A stretch of DNA of 64,000 nt from Pyricularia pennisetigena (Eukaryota; Ascomycota; Sordariomycetes; Magnaporthales; Pyriculariaceae), in NCBI RefSeq assembly GCF_004337985.1, contig NC_043744.1:5841189-5905188 (forward strand), given 5' to 3'. The notes beneath the pieces were generated by a model that saw only the letters and a program-made list of their open reading frames with translations, was not told where the DNA came from and did no database searches. Positions 31,827 through 44,085 of this stretch are shown one piece after another. The position numbers and the translations under genes are program-made. Within the stretch, counting starts at the first letter, position 1. Each line of letters opens with the position of its first letter.

Positions 31827-33533
31827 ATGATTTCTCTCGGTAAAGTAGCGACGGCCCTTGCGGCGCTGGTCTCTGTGTCGAATGGGCTGCAGAGGTTCCC
31901 CGAGTCACCAATCGATCGTTATGAACGAACGCATGAGGTATGGGACTGCTCTATCATTTTGGTCTGCTGCAAAGCGCTAACCAACTCCCCCCAGCCTCAT
32001 CTCGCACGTCGACAAAGCTCGGGCAATCCGCTGACGCGGCTGTACCCAGAGTACAACCTCTCGGTGCCCATCGACCACTACCACAACGAGACCAAGTACG
32101 AGCCGCACAGCGACGGGACGTTTCCTCTTCGGTACTGGTTCGATGCGCAGTTCTACAAGCCCGGCGGGCCGGTGATCGTGCTCAGCGCGGGCGAGACCAG
32201 CGGCGTGGGCCGGCTGCCGTTCCTGCAAAAGGGCATCGTCTACATCATGGCCAAGGCGCTGGGCGGGGTGGGCGTGATCCTGGAGCACCGCTACTACGGC
32301 ACCAGCGTCCCGACGGCCGACTTCAGCACCGAAAGCCTGCGGTTCCTGACCACGGAGCAGGCGCTCGCCGACACGGCCTACTTTGCGCAGAACGTCAAGT
32401 TCGAGGGCCTCGAGGACCACGACCTCAGCCCCGCCGCCACGCCCTGGATCGCCTACGGCGGCTCCTACGCCGGCGCCTTCGTGGCCTTCCTGCGCAAGGT
32501 GTACCCGGACGTCTTCTGGGGCGCCATCTCGTCGTCGGGCGTGCCCGAGGCCATCTGGGACTACTGGAAGTACTTTGAGGCGGCGGCCGTGTACGGACCG
32601 ACCGAGTGCGTCGAGACGACGCGGAAGCTGACGCACGTCATCGACAACCTCCTCCTGGGCAGGGCGGGCGACGACCCGGTCGCGCAAAAGGTCAAGGCCG
32701 CGTTCGGGCTCGAGTACGTCAAGCAAAACACCGACTTTGCCAACGCCATCAACGGCGGCATCTACGGCCTGCAGGGCTACAACTGGGACCCGGCGACCGG
32801 CAGCGGCACCGACAGCTTCTTCCGGTACTGCCGCAACGTGTCGTCCGACGACGTCATCTACCCGGCCACGACGGCGCGGCGCGACGCGGTGCGCGACATC
32901 ATCACCGAGGGCGGCTACGCGGACGAGCTGGGCGTGCTCGAGACGCGCATGCTCAACTACATCGGCTACGTCAACCTGACGACCGTGTCGCGCTGCACGG
33001 CCCGGGACAAGTCGACGTGCTTCGACAGCTACGACCCGGCGTCGTACCAGAGCGACACGCTGCGCGACACCTGGCGCCTGTGGCAGTACCAGGTCTGCAC
33101 CGAGTGGGGCTACCTGCAGACGGGGTCCGGCGTGCCCCAGGGCCAGCTGCCGCTCATCTCGCGCCTGGTCGACGTCGAGTACAGCACCATCGTCTGCCGC
33201 GAGGCCTTCAACCTGACCGCCGAGGCCGACGTCGCCAACATCAACAAGTACGGCGGCTTCGACCTCAGCTACCCGCGCCTGGCCTTTGTCGACGGCGAGT
33301 GGGATCCCTGGCGGGCCGCCGGCGTTCACGCCATCGGCCGCCCCGTGCGCAACTCGACGCTCGACGAGCCCGTGATTCTGATGCCCGAGGCCGTGCACCA
33401 CTGGGACGAGAACGGCGTGTTCCCCAACGAGACGGTGCCGGGACAATTTCCGCCCCTGACCGTGTCGGGGACGCAGATGCAGATGGTGAACTTTGTCGAG
33501 GTGTGGTTGGACGAGTGGAAGGCCAAGTTGTGA
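31827..33533 (+). CDS. Secreted S28-family serine peptidase (Pro-X carboxypeptidase type)
   Basis: Exons are 31827-31937 and 31995-33533; the product is 549 aa. It has a signal peptide (about 20 residues, ending SVSNG). The alpha/beta-hydrolase core shows VIVLSAGE and EHRYYGTS, and the nucleophile elbow GGSYAGAF (Ser194). The acid is in FVDGEWDPW and the His in VHHWDENG, the S28 triad order. S28 enzymes cut after proline, at the C terminus (Pro-X carboxypeptidase) or from the N terminus (dipeptidyl peptidase II type); many fungal ones are extracellular and acid-active. The intron is 57 nt, has a GCTAAC branch and a CCCCAG acceptor, and contains no stop, so a retained form would add 19 residues. 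It converges with the amidase gene. Confidence 0.9.
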   Translation: MISLGKVATALAALVSVSNGLQRFPESPIDRYERTHEVWDCSIILVCCKALTNSPQPHLARRQSSGNPLTRLYPEYNLSVPIDHYHNETKYEPHSDGTFPLRYWFDAQFYKPGGPVIVLSAGETSGVGRLPFLQKGIVYIMAKALGGVGVILEHRYYGTSVPTADFSTESLRFLTTEQALADTAYFAQNVKFEGLEDHDLSPAATPWIAYGGSYAGAFVAFLRKVYPDVFWGAISSSGVPEAIWDYWKYFEAAAVYGPTECVETTRKLTHVIDNLLLGRAGDDPVAQKVKAAFGLEYVKQNTDFANAINGGIYGLQGYNWDPATGSGTDSFFRYCRNVSSDDVIYPATTARRDAVRDIITEGGYADELGVLETRMLNYIGYVNLTTVSRCTARDKSTCFDSYDPASYQSDTLRDTWRLWQYQVCTEWGYLQTGSGVPQGQLPLISRLVDVEYSTIVCREAFNLTAEADVANINKYGGFDLSYPRLAFVDGEWDPWRAAGVHAIGRPVRNSTLDEPVILMPEAVHHWDENGVFPNETVPGQFPPLTVSGTQMQMVNFVEVWLDEWKAKL

Positions 33534-33641
33534 AAAGACTTTTTTTTTTTTTTTTTTTTCTCTCTCTTTTTAAAAAAAATAATAATTTAATATTAATTAA
33601 ATTGAGGGGGTATCGTATCTTGTATATCAAGTGCTGCTACT
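33534..33641. terminator. Shared 3' region of convergent genes
   Basis: Only 108 bp separate the stops of the peptidase and amidase genes. It contains a T19 tract (33541-33559) and AT-rich sequence, so the two transcripts probably overlap at their 3' ends. Confidence 0.5.
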
Positions 33642-33835
33642 TTATAAATCCTTCATCTCCGGGCTCCACATGTTCATCATGACGCCCTTTTCGGCAAAGT
33701 CATGTATATCGTGCCTGGGAACTATAAAAGGTGGCCGCTCGTCGCGGACCTTTGTCAGTTGCTCAAAGGCATACGCCAGCCCGATGAGCTTTTCCTCGCT
33801 AAAGTGTCTACCGAGAAAGGCAAACCCGAATCTAG

Positions 33836-33872
<37 letters not shown>

Positions 33873-35420
33873 AGTTAACAGACTTTCCTTGCCTTTGCTA
33901 TTGCCACCAAAGAGACCAGATACTTACGGTACGCCAGGCCCGTATTCCACCAGACCACCGGGGTTCAACACGACCGGTTCATCCTCCGGGTAGAACCCCA
34001 GCGGCACCGTGATGACGGGACAGCCGATGATGGCGCACCAGCGATAGGCCCACGAGGTCGGCAGCACGACGGCGTCCAGGCCGTGCCTGTCCAGCGCCCC
34101 GATGACGCCGCCCTCGGTGCCGACCTCGAGGTTCCACTGGTACGCCTTCCACGCCCTGACGTCTGTGTTGTTGAAGCCCCGGTCGAGCGCGTCGTCCCAC
34201 GTCGACGTGTCCCTGTGCGGCCACTCCTCCACCGACCGGCTCTGGGTGTGGCCGCGGATCTCGTAGAGGTTGGTGATGTCGTGCGGGTTGGTCGAGAGCT
34301 GCGAGAGGTACTTGGCGATGTTGGACACAAAGTCCGAGTCCATGACCACGGCCTCGTTGTCCGAGTTCATCAGGTCGTCCATCCTGGTGAAGTTGGCCTC
34401 GTCGACGATCTCGACCCCGGCGTCGCGCAAGACGTCCACGGCATCGTGAAAGGCATCGAGCTCGACGCCGTAGCCCTGCTCGTAGATGTAGTCCAGCAGG
34501 TTGGTCGGCAGCCCGATCCTCGCGCCCTTGAGCCTCCCCTTGTCGCAGGCCGCCACGTAGTCGGGGATGGCACCACCACCCGGTATGGCCGACGTGTAGT
34601 TGTCGTTGGGGTCGACCCCGGCGATCGCCTGCAGGAGGATGGCGGCGTCCTTGACCGTCCGCGTCATCGGGCCCACCGTGTCCTGGTGCTCGCTGATGGG
34701 GATGACCAGGTCGCGCGACGTCAGCCCGACCGTCGTCTTGAGGCCGACGATGCTGTTCCACCCGGACGGCGAGATGATGGACCCGTCCGTCTCGGTGCCC
34801 AACGTGCCGGCGGCCAACCCCAGCGCAGCCGCCACCGCGTTCCCGCTCGAACTCCCGCTCGGCTCCTGCTCGGGAACGTACGCGCCGAGGCACTGGCCGC
34901 CGTGTGCGCTCCATCCGCTGGCGAGGTAGCTGCCGCGATAGTTGGCCCACTGGCTGAGGTTCGCCTTGCCGAGGATGATGGCGCCGGCACTCCTGAGCTT
35001 CTGCACGACAAAGCTGTCCCGGGGCACCTTGGCGCCCAGCAGCAACGTCGACCCGGCCGTGTTGTTCATCTTGTCCGCCGTCGCGATGTTGTTCTTGAGG
35101 AGGATTGGGATCCCATGCAACGGGCCCCTGGCCTCGCCCCTGTCCCGGGCTGCATCTAGTTGGGCGGCTATCTCGAGCGCGTCTGGGTTCACCTCGGTGA
35201 CGGATCTGAAATATCCGTCAACGTCTTCGATGCGAGCCAGGTAGGCTTTGACGAGATCTACCGACGTAAAGAGCCTGTCCTGCAGGCCCTGTGCGAGGTC
35301 GTCTATGGTTGCGTCCAGCAGCGACGGGAACTCGACGCCGCCGATCTTTGTTGGTGGGGAGAGGGCACCGTGCACTGGGGTTGTGGCGAGCAGAAATAGC
35401 GCGGCTCGTAGCGCCATCAT
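33642..35420 (-). CDS. Secreted amidase-signature enzyme
   Basis: Exons on the minus strand are 35420-33928 and 33831-33642; the product is 560 aa. The start is the first of two adjacent ATGs, giving a signal peptide (MMALRAALFLLATTPVHG). The amidase-signature Ser-cisSer-Lys machinery is visible: Lys in GIPILLKNN, cis-Ser in SGSSSGN, nucleophile in TETDGSIISPS. The family hydrolyses C-N bonds in amides. Secreted fungal members are common and their substrates mostly unknown. Exon 2 supplies the conserved C terminus (PFGFAFLGRHFSEEKLIGLAYAFEQ, split here). The 96-nt intron carries a (TG)17 tract directly next to its acceptor. Confidence 0.9.
33837..33870 (+). repeat. (TG)17 microsatellite in the amidase intron
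   Basis: Seventeen TG units on the + strand, (CA)17 on the coding strand, end four bases before the intron's 3' AG. Confidence 0.95.
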
Positions 35421-35509
35421 GTCGGTGCTGGTGCTGGTGCTGTACTGTAGTGGCTGTTCAGTGTGGTGGCTGCTCACAGTGGCATGGACGGACTAGCACT
35501 TTGTCTCAA

Positions 35510-35541
<32 letters not shown>

Positions 35542-36907
35542 TTCTCTAAAAAAAAAAAAAAAAAAAGCAGCTCATGATCAGCGGGGAGATTCCAGAATTA
35601 GGAGTCAAAAAGGTGGGCACATATGGATTTTAAAAACATCTGGACTCAACCCCAGCCTTGGCTGTCTGGCGGAACTAGGCCTCGACCAATCTGGAGCCCA
35701 CATCCAATCAGCCACTAGTGTCCTATAATTCTGGAGACAGGGGACCAAGATGCCCCGGAATATGGGGTCACTACCCGATTGACCAGGGGTTGACACAAGC
35801 GTCGGTTCGATCACTGAAAACCCGGGACGATCTTTACTACCGGAGTTTTCATCCAACGTGATGTGATTTTCATGCTGGCACATCTCGGTTAAAAAAAGAT
35901 TTTCTCCTTGTGGGCGAACAAGATCCGCAAACCGAACGAGAAAATCCCGTCCAGGCTGCTGGGCGCATTTGATCGACCTCTTGTTTTAATCGTGTCGGGA
36001 CTTGAGAGTACAGCTTTCCGTCCTGTCGCAGGCGTGCAACAATAGAATATGGCCTTGATCAAGTGCGGGATGCAAAGTCCGGTTCATCATACGGAACAAA
36101 CAATTACAAGCGATGCTATATAACTGGGAAGAATAGCCCATCTCGTTTGTCTCTTTTGCTGGACAACTACCGACAGATGGAGCTTAAATATGGGACGAAC
36201 TGGGGCTACCTGTATCTCGCGTGGGCGGCAACCGAGATTGCTGGATTTCGCAACAGGGGCTTAATCTCAGCGGGCCAATAAACGGGCCAGACTTGTGAAA
36301 CCCAGGACCTTGGTTGAGACAAGGGATGTGGGATGAAGCCGCCAAGCAATAAGCATAATCTGTAACAAGCCACCCGGGTCGATTACGTAGAGGACGTTGG
36401 CCAAAGGCTGATAGCGTCGGTACGGTGGGCAGCGAATTGACAGATAAAGGAGCAGAAACGCGGCAAGGGGCCGAGGCTGGCGCTGCATCTTGGCCTGGCC
36501 TCTTTGGTGTATGAATGACGCGGACGCCGTTGTAAAGGACCAAGTAGTGCACATCTGCGGCATTTAACATTATCCAACAGACAACCTTTTTTTCCATGTG
36601 AGTTACAGGTCAAGACTTGGCTGGAGATTTGGCATCCAGTCAAGTGGGACAAAGCACGGACTTGACACGAAAGAAAGTATTCCATCACACACACATCTTC
36701 AGGTAACCTTATTATTAACAATTTGTCATGGCTACATTCTTGAGTCGTGACGTTCGTTCTGTACATACTACATAACATGGAAAATTAAGGACATCCTGCA
36801 CCTGCAAACAGAGAGTCGTCTGCTTCTCCCTGGGATGTTTCACATGTTCCACAACACCGCAACCACAACGCCGCAACCACAACACGGCCGCTTTCATCTA
36901 CGCTACC
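35421..36907. other. Intergenic
   Basis: A CT microsatellite and A18 tract lie at 35511-35566, just upstream of the amidase start. From 35570 to 36907 the frames are short and unconvincing. A CCACAACACCGCAACC-type triplet repeat lies at 36851-36890. Confidence 0.5.
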
Positions 36908-38442
36908 TCAAACCTCGGATTGGACCAGAGTGACGCCGGCAGCCGCCGCGGCAGCAGCCTTCTTGGCCATCTTGGCGTCGATGAGGGCCTGCTCGGCAGG
37001 GTCGACCTTGAAGCCCGGGTCGACGGTGCCCACGTTCTGGGCGTCGGCGACGGCCTCTGAGCGGACGTGAGCGTACGTGTCACGCCTGAACTTGGCCGAG
37101 CGGCGGGTGGTGGTGGTGGTGGTGGTGGTGGTGGCGCAGACGGGCGGCTCGATGAGGACGCCGGTCTGCGGGAAGGGGTCGAGGGGTCCCCAGATGTTGC
37201 CGTCGTCGTCGGCGCCGACGCCCTTGGTGAGCCAGCCCATCTCGGAAAAGTCGTGGGGCACGGGCGCGGTGCCCGGGACGACCTGCTCGCCCTGGACCCA
37301 GACGTTGACGGGCGCGACGTAGGTGCCGGCGACCAGGCCGTTCTTGGTGGTGCGGGTCTGCTGGATGCCGTCGATCTCGACGGTGGCGCGGTACTCGCGC
37401 GTGTAGCGGGCCAGGACGTTGTTGCGGTACTCGAACTTGTTCTGCTCGTTGCGGCCGCCGCGGAGCCCCGTCGACGCGATGATGCGGTCCGTGGTCGCGC
37501 CGGTGCAGGGGTTGACGTCCATGGCGTACAGCGAGATGGTGGCGCGGTTGTTGGACGTGAAGCCCACGAAGCGGCTGGGCGTGATCTCGGCGTTGGGCGA
37601 CGGGTTGTCGATGCCCAGCAGCGCCAGCTCCACGCGCACGTAGGCCACGCTGCCCGTCGTCTGGATCTGCGTGTTCATGGTGACGATGTTGAAGGCCAGG
37701 ATCTCGCCGTTCTTGTGCACGCCCGAGTACGTGATGAAGTCGCCGGCCTGGAGCGGCGCCATCATGAGCGGGTCCGGCGCCGTGAAGATGCCCGGCCCGG
37801 CAAACGGACGCTGGCTCAGCGGGCAAAGCGGGTCCGTGCTGTTGCGGGGGATGCACATGGGGAAGCCCGAGAAGGACGTGATGCTGGGGTTGACGTCGTC
37901 GGCCGTGAACTGCGGGAAGCCCTTGTAGCCGACCGAGAAGACGCCGTTGGGGTCGTTGATGCGCACCTTGGGCCCGTTGCGCAGCTGCAGGCTGCCGTCG
38001 GCCATGTCGATGCTCTCGATGAAGCCGCTGGCCAGGTTCTCAAAGAACTGGTAGATGACGACCTGCCCGACGCGCTGCTCGCCGTTGACCGTGTTGCCCA
38101 TGACCTGCGAACGTTGGTGTTGTTTAGTCCAACTGGACGGCACAGGACCGACAGCGTGCAACTCAAACTCACCAGAGTCTCAAAGCCAACCAAGTCGTTC
38201 TTGATGGCGACAAACTCCCTCCAAGGGACCCAGGCGGCCGGGAACTGCACCAGAAGATTCTTGGGAACCTTCATCACCCAGCCGTTGACCGTGATGGTGC
38301 CACCGCTGTTGTAGGTGTCGTCGGTGACGGTAGCATCCACAAAGTCGCCCTGGATGAAGAGGGGCGCATCCTGAGCCAACACGCCGCAGAGGACGGTGGC
38401 GAAAAGGAGCAGGACGATCCTGCTGACGGCTGCGAGACCCAT
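36908..38442 (-). CDS. Conserved secreted fungal protein, function unknown
   Basis: Exons on the minus strand are 38442-38173 and 38104-36908 (68-nt intron, donor GTGAGT, acceptor CAG); the product is 488 aa. It has a signal peptide (about 23 residues, ending CGVLAQ) and a large beta-rich region with few Cys. A Thr9 run (ATTTTTTTTTRR) near residue 425 is encoded by a GGT repeat, and the C terminus is Ala/Lys-rich and probably helical. I know of similar secreted proteins in Sordariomycetes but no functional name. There are no catalytic motifs that I can point to. Five tandem 12-bp repeats lie about 170-230 bp upstream. Confidence 0.75.
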
Positions 38443-38610
38443 CTTTTGTCGGTATGTAACGAGTGGAGATGTCAATCAACGAAAGTGGTGGCTAAAGAGA
38501 GGCCGACTGCTCTTGATGATGGAGCTGTCTGAGGACAAACAGGATATTGGGATCCGGAGGAGGGGGAAGTTTGGTCTTTTATCTTGATCAACGACCGGCC
38601 ATGCCATGTT

Positions 38611-38670
38611 GCTTGTCGAAATGCTTGGCGAAATGCATGTCGGAATGCATGTCGAAATGCATGCCGAAAT
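38611..38670 (-). repeat. Five 12-bp tandem repeats in a promoter
   Basis: Five units fitting GCWTGYCGRAAT lie end to end from 38611 to 38670 (the second has GCTTGGCGAAAT), upstream of the secreted protein gene. Period and copy number were counted directly. Confidence 0.85.
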
Positions 38671-41600
38671 TACAAACCTCCTGAATATCGCGCATAGTCC
38701 TGCCATACCACCTTATCTCATCGGCACTATGTAGATCCAAGCCAAGCCAATAATTACAAAAAAAAAGTCATGACTTGACAAACATAATCACCAGGGTCAA
38801 CGGCCAACACAGGAACCCGCCAGTCGGTATAACCTTGCCAGTGTTGAAGATATATCCGAGTCGGGGTGGAGACAGGGACCGTGTGCAATGGAACAATGCA
38901 GCGCCAAGTCGCCGACTGTCAATTCCGTCGGGAGTTTTGTAGAGACGCTCCGGAGAATAAAAAGGGGTTTCTATTCAGCACAGGGTATCAGAGGAGCAGA
39001 GGCATATGTACCTTGGTAATCTAGGGTCAATAATCCACCAAATCCTGCAGCGTTTCGTGCCCGAAAGTGCATGTTGTAATTGCGGTCTGCAAGTCATCAG
39101 CACAGCTTACTTGTGGGTTGAGCTTTGCGGACCTCCTGTCAGAAACCCACAAGTGCCCCTTTGCCCGCTGAACAAGATTAAAGCTTAAAACAGCTGCCAT
39201 CCATGAGCCGCAGATACTTGCCCTGTACCCTGATGGCTCGGTTCGACATTCCCTTCAATCGACCACACCTCGTCCGGCGTTTACTGTAGTGACATGTTTG
39301 TGGCGGGTGCCGCGGTTGCGCGGGTCTTGCCAGCTTGGCATTGAGACGCTGCGGTGCCGGCGCAGTCCATTTTACCCCTTGGCATGCATTGCGACTCATC
39401 ACCAGGCAGGTTTTGTCGGTCTGGTAGAACGGATCCTTGGACCAAGCTTATGCTTAAGCTTTCTTGGGTTTTTGTTTTTTGCTTGGTTGCGCCATAGCTA
39501 CCACGACAATGGCAATTTTGCAGTTTGCAGTTTGCAGTTTCACAGTAGCGCTTTGTTGTGGACAAAGCCATTCGATCTGCAACCCCACCCCCCACGGTGA
39601 TTCCCGCTTCCATCAGTATCCGAATAGATCAAAAGAATTCGATCAGCTAGCTACCCTTTTTTTAGGGCGTCTCCATCGAAAGAATTGGAGAAACATGGCA
39701 AACTACCAAAACGGCGCGGGTATCGAATGTAACCGCAGTAAGGGAAGGTTGAGACGGAGCCAATAAGAACTCCGATATAAAGCCGCAGTACTTACTGTAC
39801 CAGGTACGTTGCGCCAATACGCAGCACTAGGATTGCCCGTCAGGCACGTTTCTTGGCGACCGGGGCAAGACCCGAGTGGGAGGTGGCCATGATTAGTGAG
39901 CAAGTGAGAGGTTGCAACGTCCGTATTGGTCAGTATTCTCCTCGATGGGATACCCTCGCTCTTATAATGGCGGCTAATGCGGGTTGTATATTTCGCAGTC
40001 CTATAAGGGAAGTAATTGCGAAGAGAAAAAAAAAAAAAAAAAAAAAAGAAAAAGAAAAAAGGGGTCTGGAGGCAAATACATACAAGTAGAATACCGACTA
40101 GGCTAGCAATCAATTGGTGCGAACGTACCGTCTGGTGTTCCTTTATTTAGAATGGTGTTCTGCTGACAGCTGCATCCATCTGTCAACCGATGCCAGCCAT
40201 TCCGTTGAAAGCCAATGATAAACCCTCCCAAGACGCATTCTTCGTGTCTACTGTAGGCCGCAGTCAATAGCCTCTGTTGACATCTCCACTGCCACGAGCT
40301 TGTATGAGTAAGGAACCTATCGCCCTTTACCCTGGACGCCAACAAGATTGGGTTTGGCATCTCGCCTCAATGTACACACATGGCACAGCACCTGACTGGT
40401 CGGGGCTCCACAACAAAATGCGCGGGAACCGCGGTCCAATTTTTAAACTTTGTTCTTTCGGTTTGTTTCCCCTTTCTCCAGAGGGTGAACCCAGGTTCAT
40501 GCCTAACCCCCCACGTTGACCAACATGGCAGGTCGCCGGCATATAGCTCGTTAAACCGGTCGAGATCCGGGGCGAGGGATTCCAAATCACGCAGCCCCAT
40601 GTCTTGTTCCAACTTGGCAAACGTTGCTTGTCTCTTCTTGTCTCTTCTTGTCTTTTCTTGTCTTTTGACAGGTCTTTTGACGGGTCTAGACTTGGCTTCT
40701 TCATCGCTCATCTCCGACATGGACGTCGGTGAATTGTCTGGATCCCACCGCCATGCCAAGCTGCAGCATGGCTACTCGGTGAGCCACGTTTGGCGCCAGT
40801 CTCATCACGTTGCGGTTGGTATGCTAGTGGCCCAACAGGACACTGGCTATATCCCGTCTGTCCAGTCGCCCAGATGTTGTACTTTAAAGTGGTATCCATA
40901 ACAGCCGTTGGCTATTTCCCTCTCAACTCAAGACGTCCGTAGCTCACGGACCAAAAANNAGCCCCGCGAGAGCCCCTATCCACCAAGGAATCTTATCTGG
41001 GAATACGAGTCAAACAAGGCCTCGAAAACGAAGCTATAAGATCACAACATTCTTGGCGCATCTGCAGGAACGCTGAGTCAAACTGCTGGCTCGACTTATT
41101 AGTCGCCACCTGACGACTTGGCGTTTTATTAACGACCCTGCTGCCACCCAAGGTAGCATCGTCGACCCGTACACAAGCTTATTGCCAACTTATTCCAGAC
41201 CGTATAGGACCGTCCGAACCAGATGGTCGTCCGTGCCGTTGTTGACCGGCCCCAAGTGGCTGGCTGGGCCCTCGGGGGCAGACCATTGGCCATTCAAGGG
41301 CTTGGTGGGTCTGGTATACAGAAGCCCAGCTGAGGATTATCTCCGGGAGGCAGCTTAGGCAGCAGATATGCTTGTTTATCCCTCAAAGACGGTTGTATCG
41401 CAGCGCCTGTCGCGCTCATGCGCCCCATCAACAGCTGACATGCCTGCCCCGTCCGTCTCGGGGGGACGGACTTGCCCAGACGGGGCAGGATGCCATGTGG
41501 TGCTAGCTGAGAAAAAAAAAAAAAAAAATTCTTGTCCAGATCGGGCTTGTCGTCCATGTGGTTCGACAAGGGCGGCTATCGTGTGATGGTGTCTGTCGGA

Positions 41601-41784
41601 CTTGGCGATGTTGGGACATGTCAACAGTTGAGCATCCCGAGGACTGGGATATAAAAGCCATCGTTTTTGCTCCTCCTACCGTCGTCTTGGATCTCCCAGT
41701 CAGACGCTCTCTTCCCATTCATCAGATCATCCGAGCCCACAGCAGCCCCTCGTTCGACCCTTGCCTGCCTGTCCCTACTTGACC
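38671..41784. other. Three-kilobase intergenic region
   Basis: I see no gene. Two Ns at 40958-40959 mark a small assembly gap. An A-rich tract lies at 40026-40060, and a (TCTTG)n-like pyrimidine repeat at 40630-40667. The last 150 bases before 41785 are C/T-rich and are the leader of the multicopper oxidase gene. Confidence 0.5.
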
Positions 41785-43732
41785 ATGCGTTCATCAGTCG
41801 GTTTCGCCGCGCTTTACGCCGGCCTCAGTTTTCTGCTGTCGCCGGTCGTCGCTCAAAACTCGTCGACCTTCCCCGGATATGTCCTCGACATGCCAGAGGC
41901 CGAGAGGATCGCGCTTTCGCAGGTCGTCGAAGATGACCCCAACGACATCACCGATCCTGCCAAGGACTGGATCAGCCCAGAGTACCCCTTGATCTTCAAG
42001 ACCGCCCTGCCCATCCCTCCGGTTAAGGAGCCGCTCAAGAAGTTCAAGAACCAAATCAGTGGCGGCGACATCTGGTACTACGAGATCGACATCAGGTCCT
42101 TCTCGCAGCAGGTCTATGCCGACCTTGGAGCTGCTCACCTTGTCGGCTACGACGGTGTGTCCCCTGGACCCACAATCATCGTGCCCCGTGGCGTCGAGAC
42201 TGTCGTCCGATTCGTCAACAACGCAGCCCTGCCCAACTCGGTTCACCTCCACGGTTCATACTCTCGTGCCCCCTTTGACGGCTGGGCTGGTAAGTCATCC
42301 CGAGCAGTCAATCAGAAAAAAAAAAACACCTTGCTGACAAACACCAGAGGACATCACCAACCCCGGCGAGTACAAGGACTACTACTACCCCAACCAGCAG
42401 TCCGCGCGCATGCTCTGGTACCACGACCACGCCGTCCACATCACGGCCGAGAACGCCTACATGGGACAGGCCGGCGCGTACATCATCACGGACCCCGCAG
42501 AGGACGTGCTCAACCTCCCGTCGGGCTACGGCACGTACGACATCCCGCTGGTCCTGTCGGCCAAGTCGTACCAGGAGAACGGCGACCTGGTGTCGACCAA
42601 CGGCGAGGAGGACAGCTTCTGGGGCGACGTGATCCACGTCAACGGCCAGCCCTGGCCCTTCCTCAACGTCGAGCCGCGCAAGTACCGGTTCCGCCTGCTC
42701 GACGCCGCCGTGTCGCGCTCCTTCGCCCTCTACTTCGCCCCCGTCAGCTCCAGCAGCACCAAGATCCCCTTCCAGGTCATCGCGTCCGACGCCGGCCTGC
42801 TCGAGACCCCGCAGCAGGTCTCCAACCTCTACCTGGCCAACGCCGAGCGCTACGAGGTCGTCGTCGACTTTTCCCAGTACGCCGGCCAGGCCATCGACCT
42901 CCTGAACCTGCCCGGCGCCGGCGGCCCGGGCGTCGAGAAGGACTACTCCAACACGGACAAGGTCATGCGCTTCATCGTCGCCGACAAGGTCACCGCCCCG
43001 GACACCAGCGTGGTGCCCTCGGCGCTGCGGACCGTGCCCTTCCCCAAGCCCGTGGCGAACAAGTCCATCAGCCACTTCTTCCGCTTCCACCGCCAGCGGT
43101 CCGAGTGGCGCATCAACGGCGTCACCTTTGCCGACGTCAACAACCGCATGCTCGCCAACGTCCCGCGCGGCACCGTCCAGATCTGGGAGCTCGAGAACTC
43201 GTCCGGCGGCTGGTCGCACCCCATCCACATCCACCTGGTCGACTTTAGGGTCCTGGAGCGCGACGGCGACCGCTCCGTCATGCCCTACGAGAGCGCCGGC
43301 CTCAAGGACGTCGTGTGGCTGGGCCGCAACGAAAAGGTCCTGGTCGAGGCCCACTACGCCCCCTGGGACGGTGTCTACATGTTCCACTGCCACAACCTGA
43401 TCCACGAGGACCACGACATGATGGCCGCCTTCAACGTGACCGCCCTGCCCGACTTTGGCTACGACGAAAAGACCCACTTCATTGACCCCATGGAGCAGCG
43501 CTGGCGCGCCAAGCCCTTCACTGCCGGAGACTTCCAGGCCCGCACTGGCGCCTTTAGCGATGCCAGCATCGAGTCCGCCGTCGCCTTCCTGGCCGACACC
43601 GATGCCTACAGCAAGGTCGACATTGTGAACCAGGAGCTCGACAACTACTGGGCCGCCAAGGGTCTCAAGGCCCGCAAGGTTGGCGAGAGGCAGGCCGATG
43701 GGCCAATCCCCCGCTACATGCCCCGTCAGTAA
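41785..43732 (+). CDS. Secreted multicopper oxidase, bilirubin-oxidase/CotA-like
   Basis: Exons are 41785-42289 and 42348-43732 (58-nt intron, donor GTAAGT, branch CTGAC, acceptor CAG); the product is 629 aa. It has a signal peptide (about 23 residues, ending SPVVAQ). All four copper-binding segments are present: HLHGS, WYHDHAVH, HPIHIHL and HCHNLIHEDHDMM. The last has the T1 Cys with an axial Met. The strings around them (SRAPFDGWAEDITNPGEYKDYYYPN, split here) are typical of bilirubin oxidase and related three-domain oxidases rather than plant-type laccases. Such enzymes oxidise phenols, pyrroles or metal ions with reduction of O2 to water. A role in pigment or phenolic metabolism is possible. 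The neighbours give no direct clue. Confidence 0.9.
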
Positions 43733-44085
43733 TTGTTGGCTTGATGCGCGAGAGTTGATTTGGGCGGTTGTTTTTTTTCTTTCTTTTTCTTCCTGTTTTT
43801 GCCTTAATACCCTTCTTGGAGACGATAGTTCATGCTTGATGACCACTAGGCCTAGATATTAGTTGGCCAGCTTAATTTGATTGATTACCTCGAGTTTCAG
43901 AAATTGATGTGGTGATGTGGTTGCATGTCCGTGAATCACTACCTTGGAGTCCTCAAAACAGCCTCACTTGACCTGTTTCATCAGCCTATGAAATTGATGA
44001 TATTAGCACTAAATCAATCTAGTCGTGCAAAACTCCAGTTCTCACGCAACTATTAAAAATCTGTGTCTAGGTAATAACGAAATAA
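43733..44085. other. Spacer between convergent genes, 353 bp
   Basis: This is the 3' side of both the oxidase and the GH76 gene, with T-rich runs near 43770-43800. Nothing else was seen. Confidence 0.5.

Noticed and set aside
31977..33446. 489-codon open frame antisense to the S28 peptidase
   Set aside because: A shadow of a GC-rich gene. Its protein is Val/Arg/Ala-rich low complexity, while the + strand has the full S28 motifs.
40367..40759. A 130-codon minus-strand frame rich in Lys/Arg
   Set aside because: Its charged part comes from a pyrimidine repeat, there is no family match, and it has an unconvincing context.
42308..43846. 512-codon open frame antisense to the multicopper oxidase
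   Set aside because: Shadow frame; the copper-binding motifs are on the + strand.
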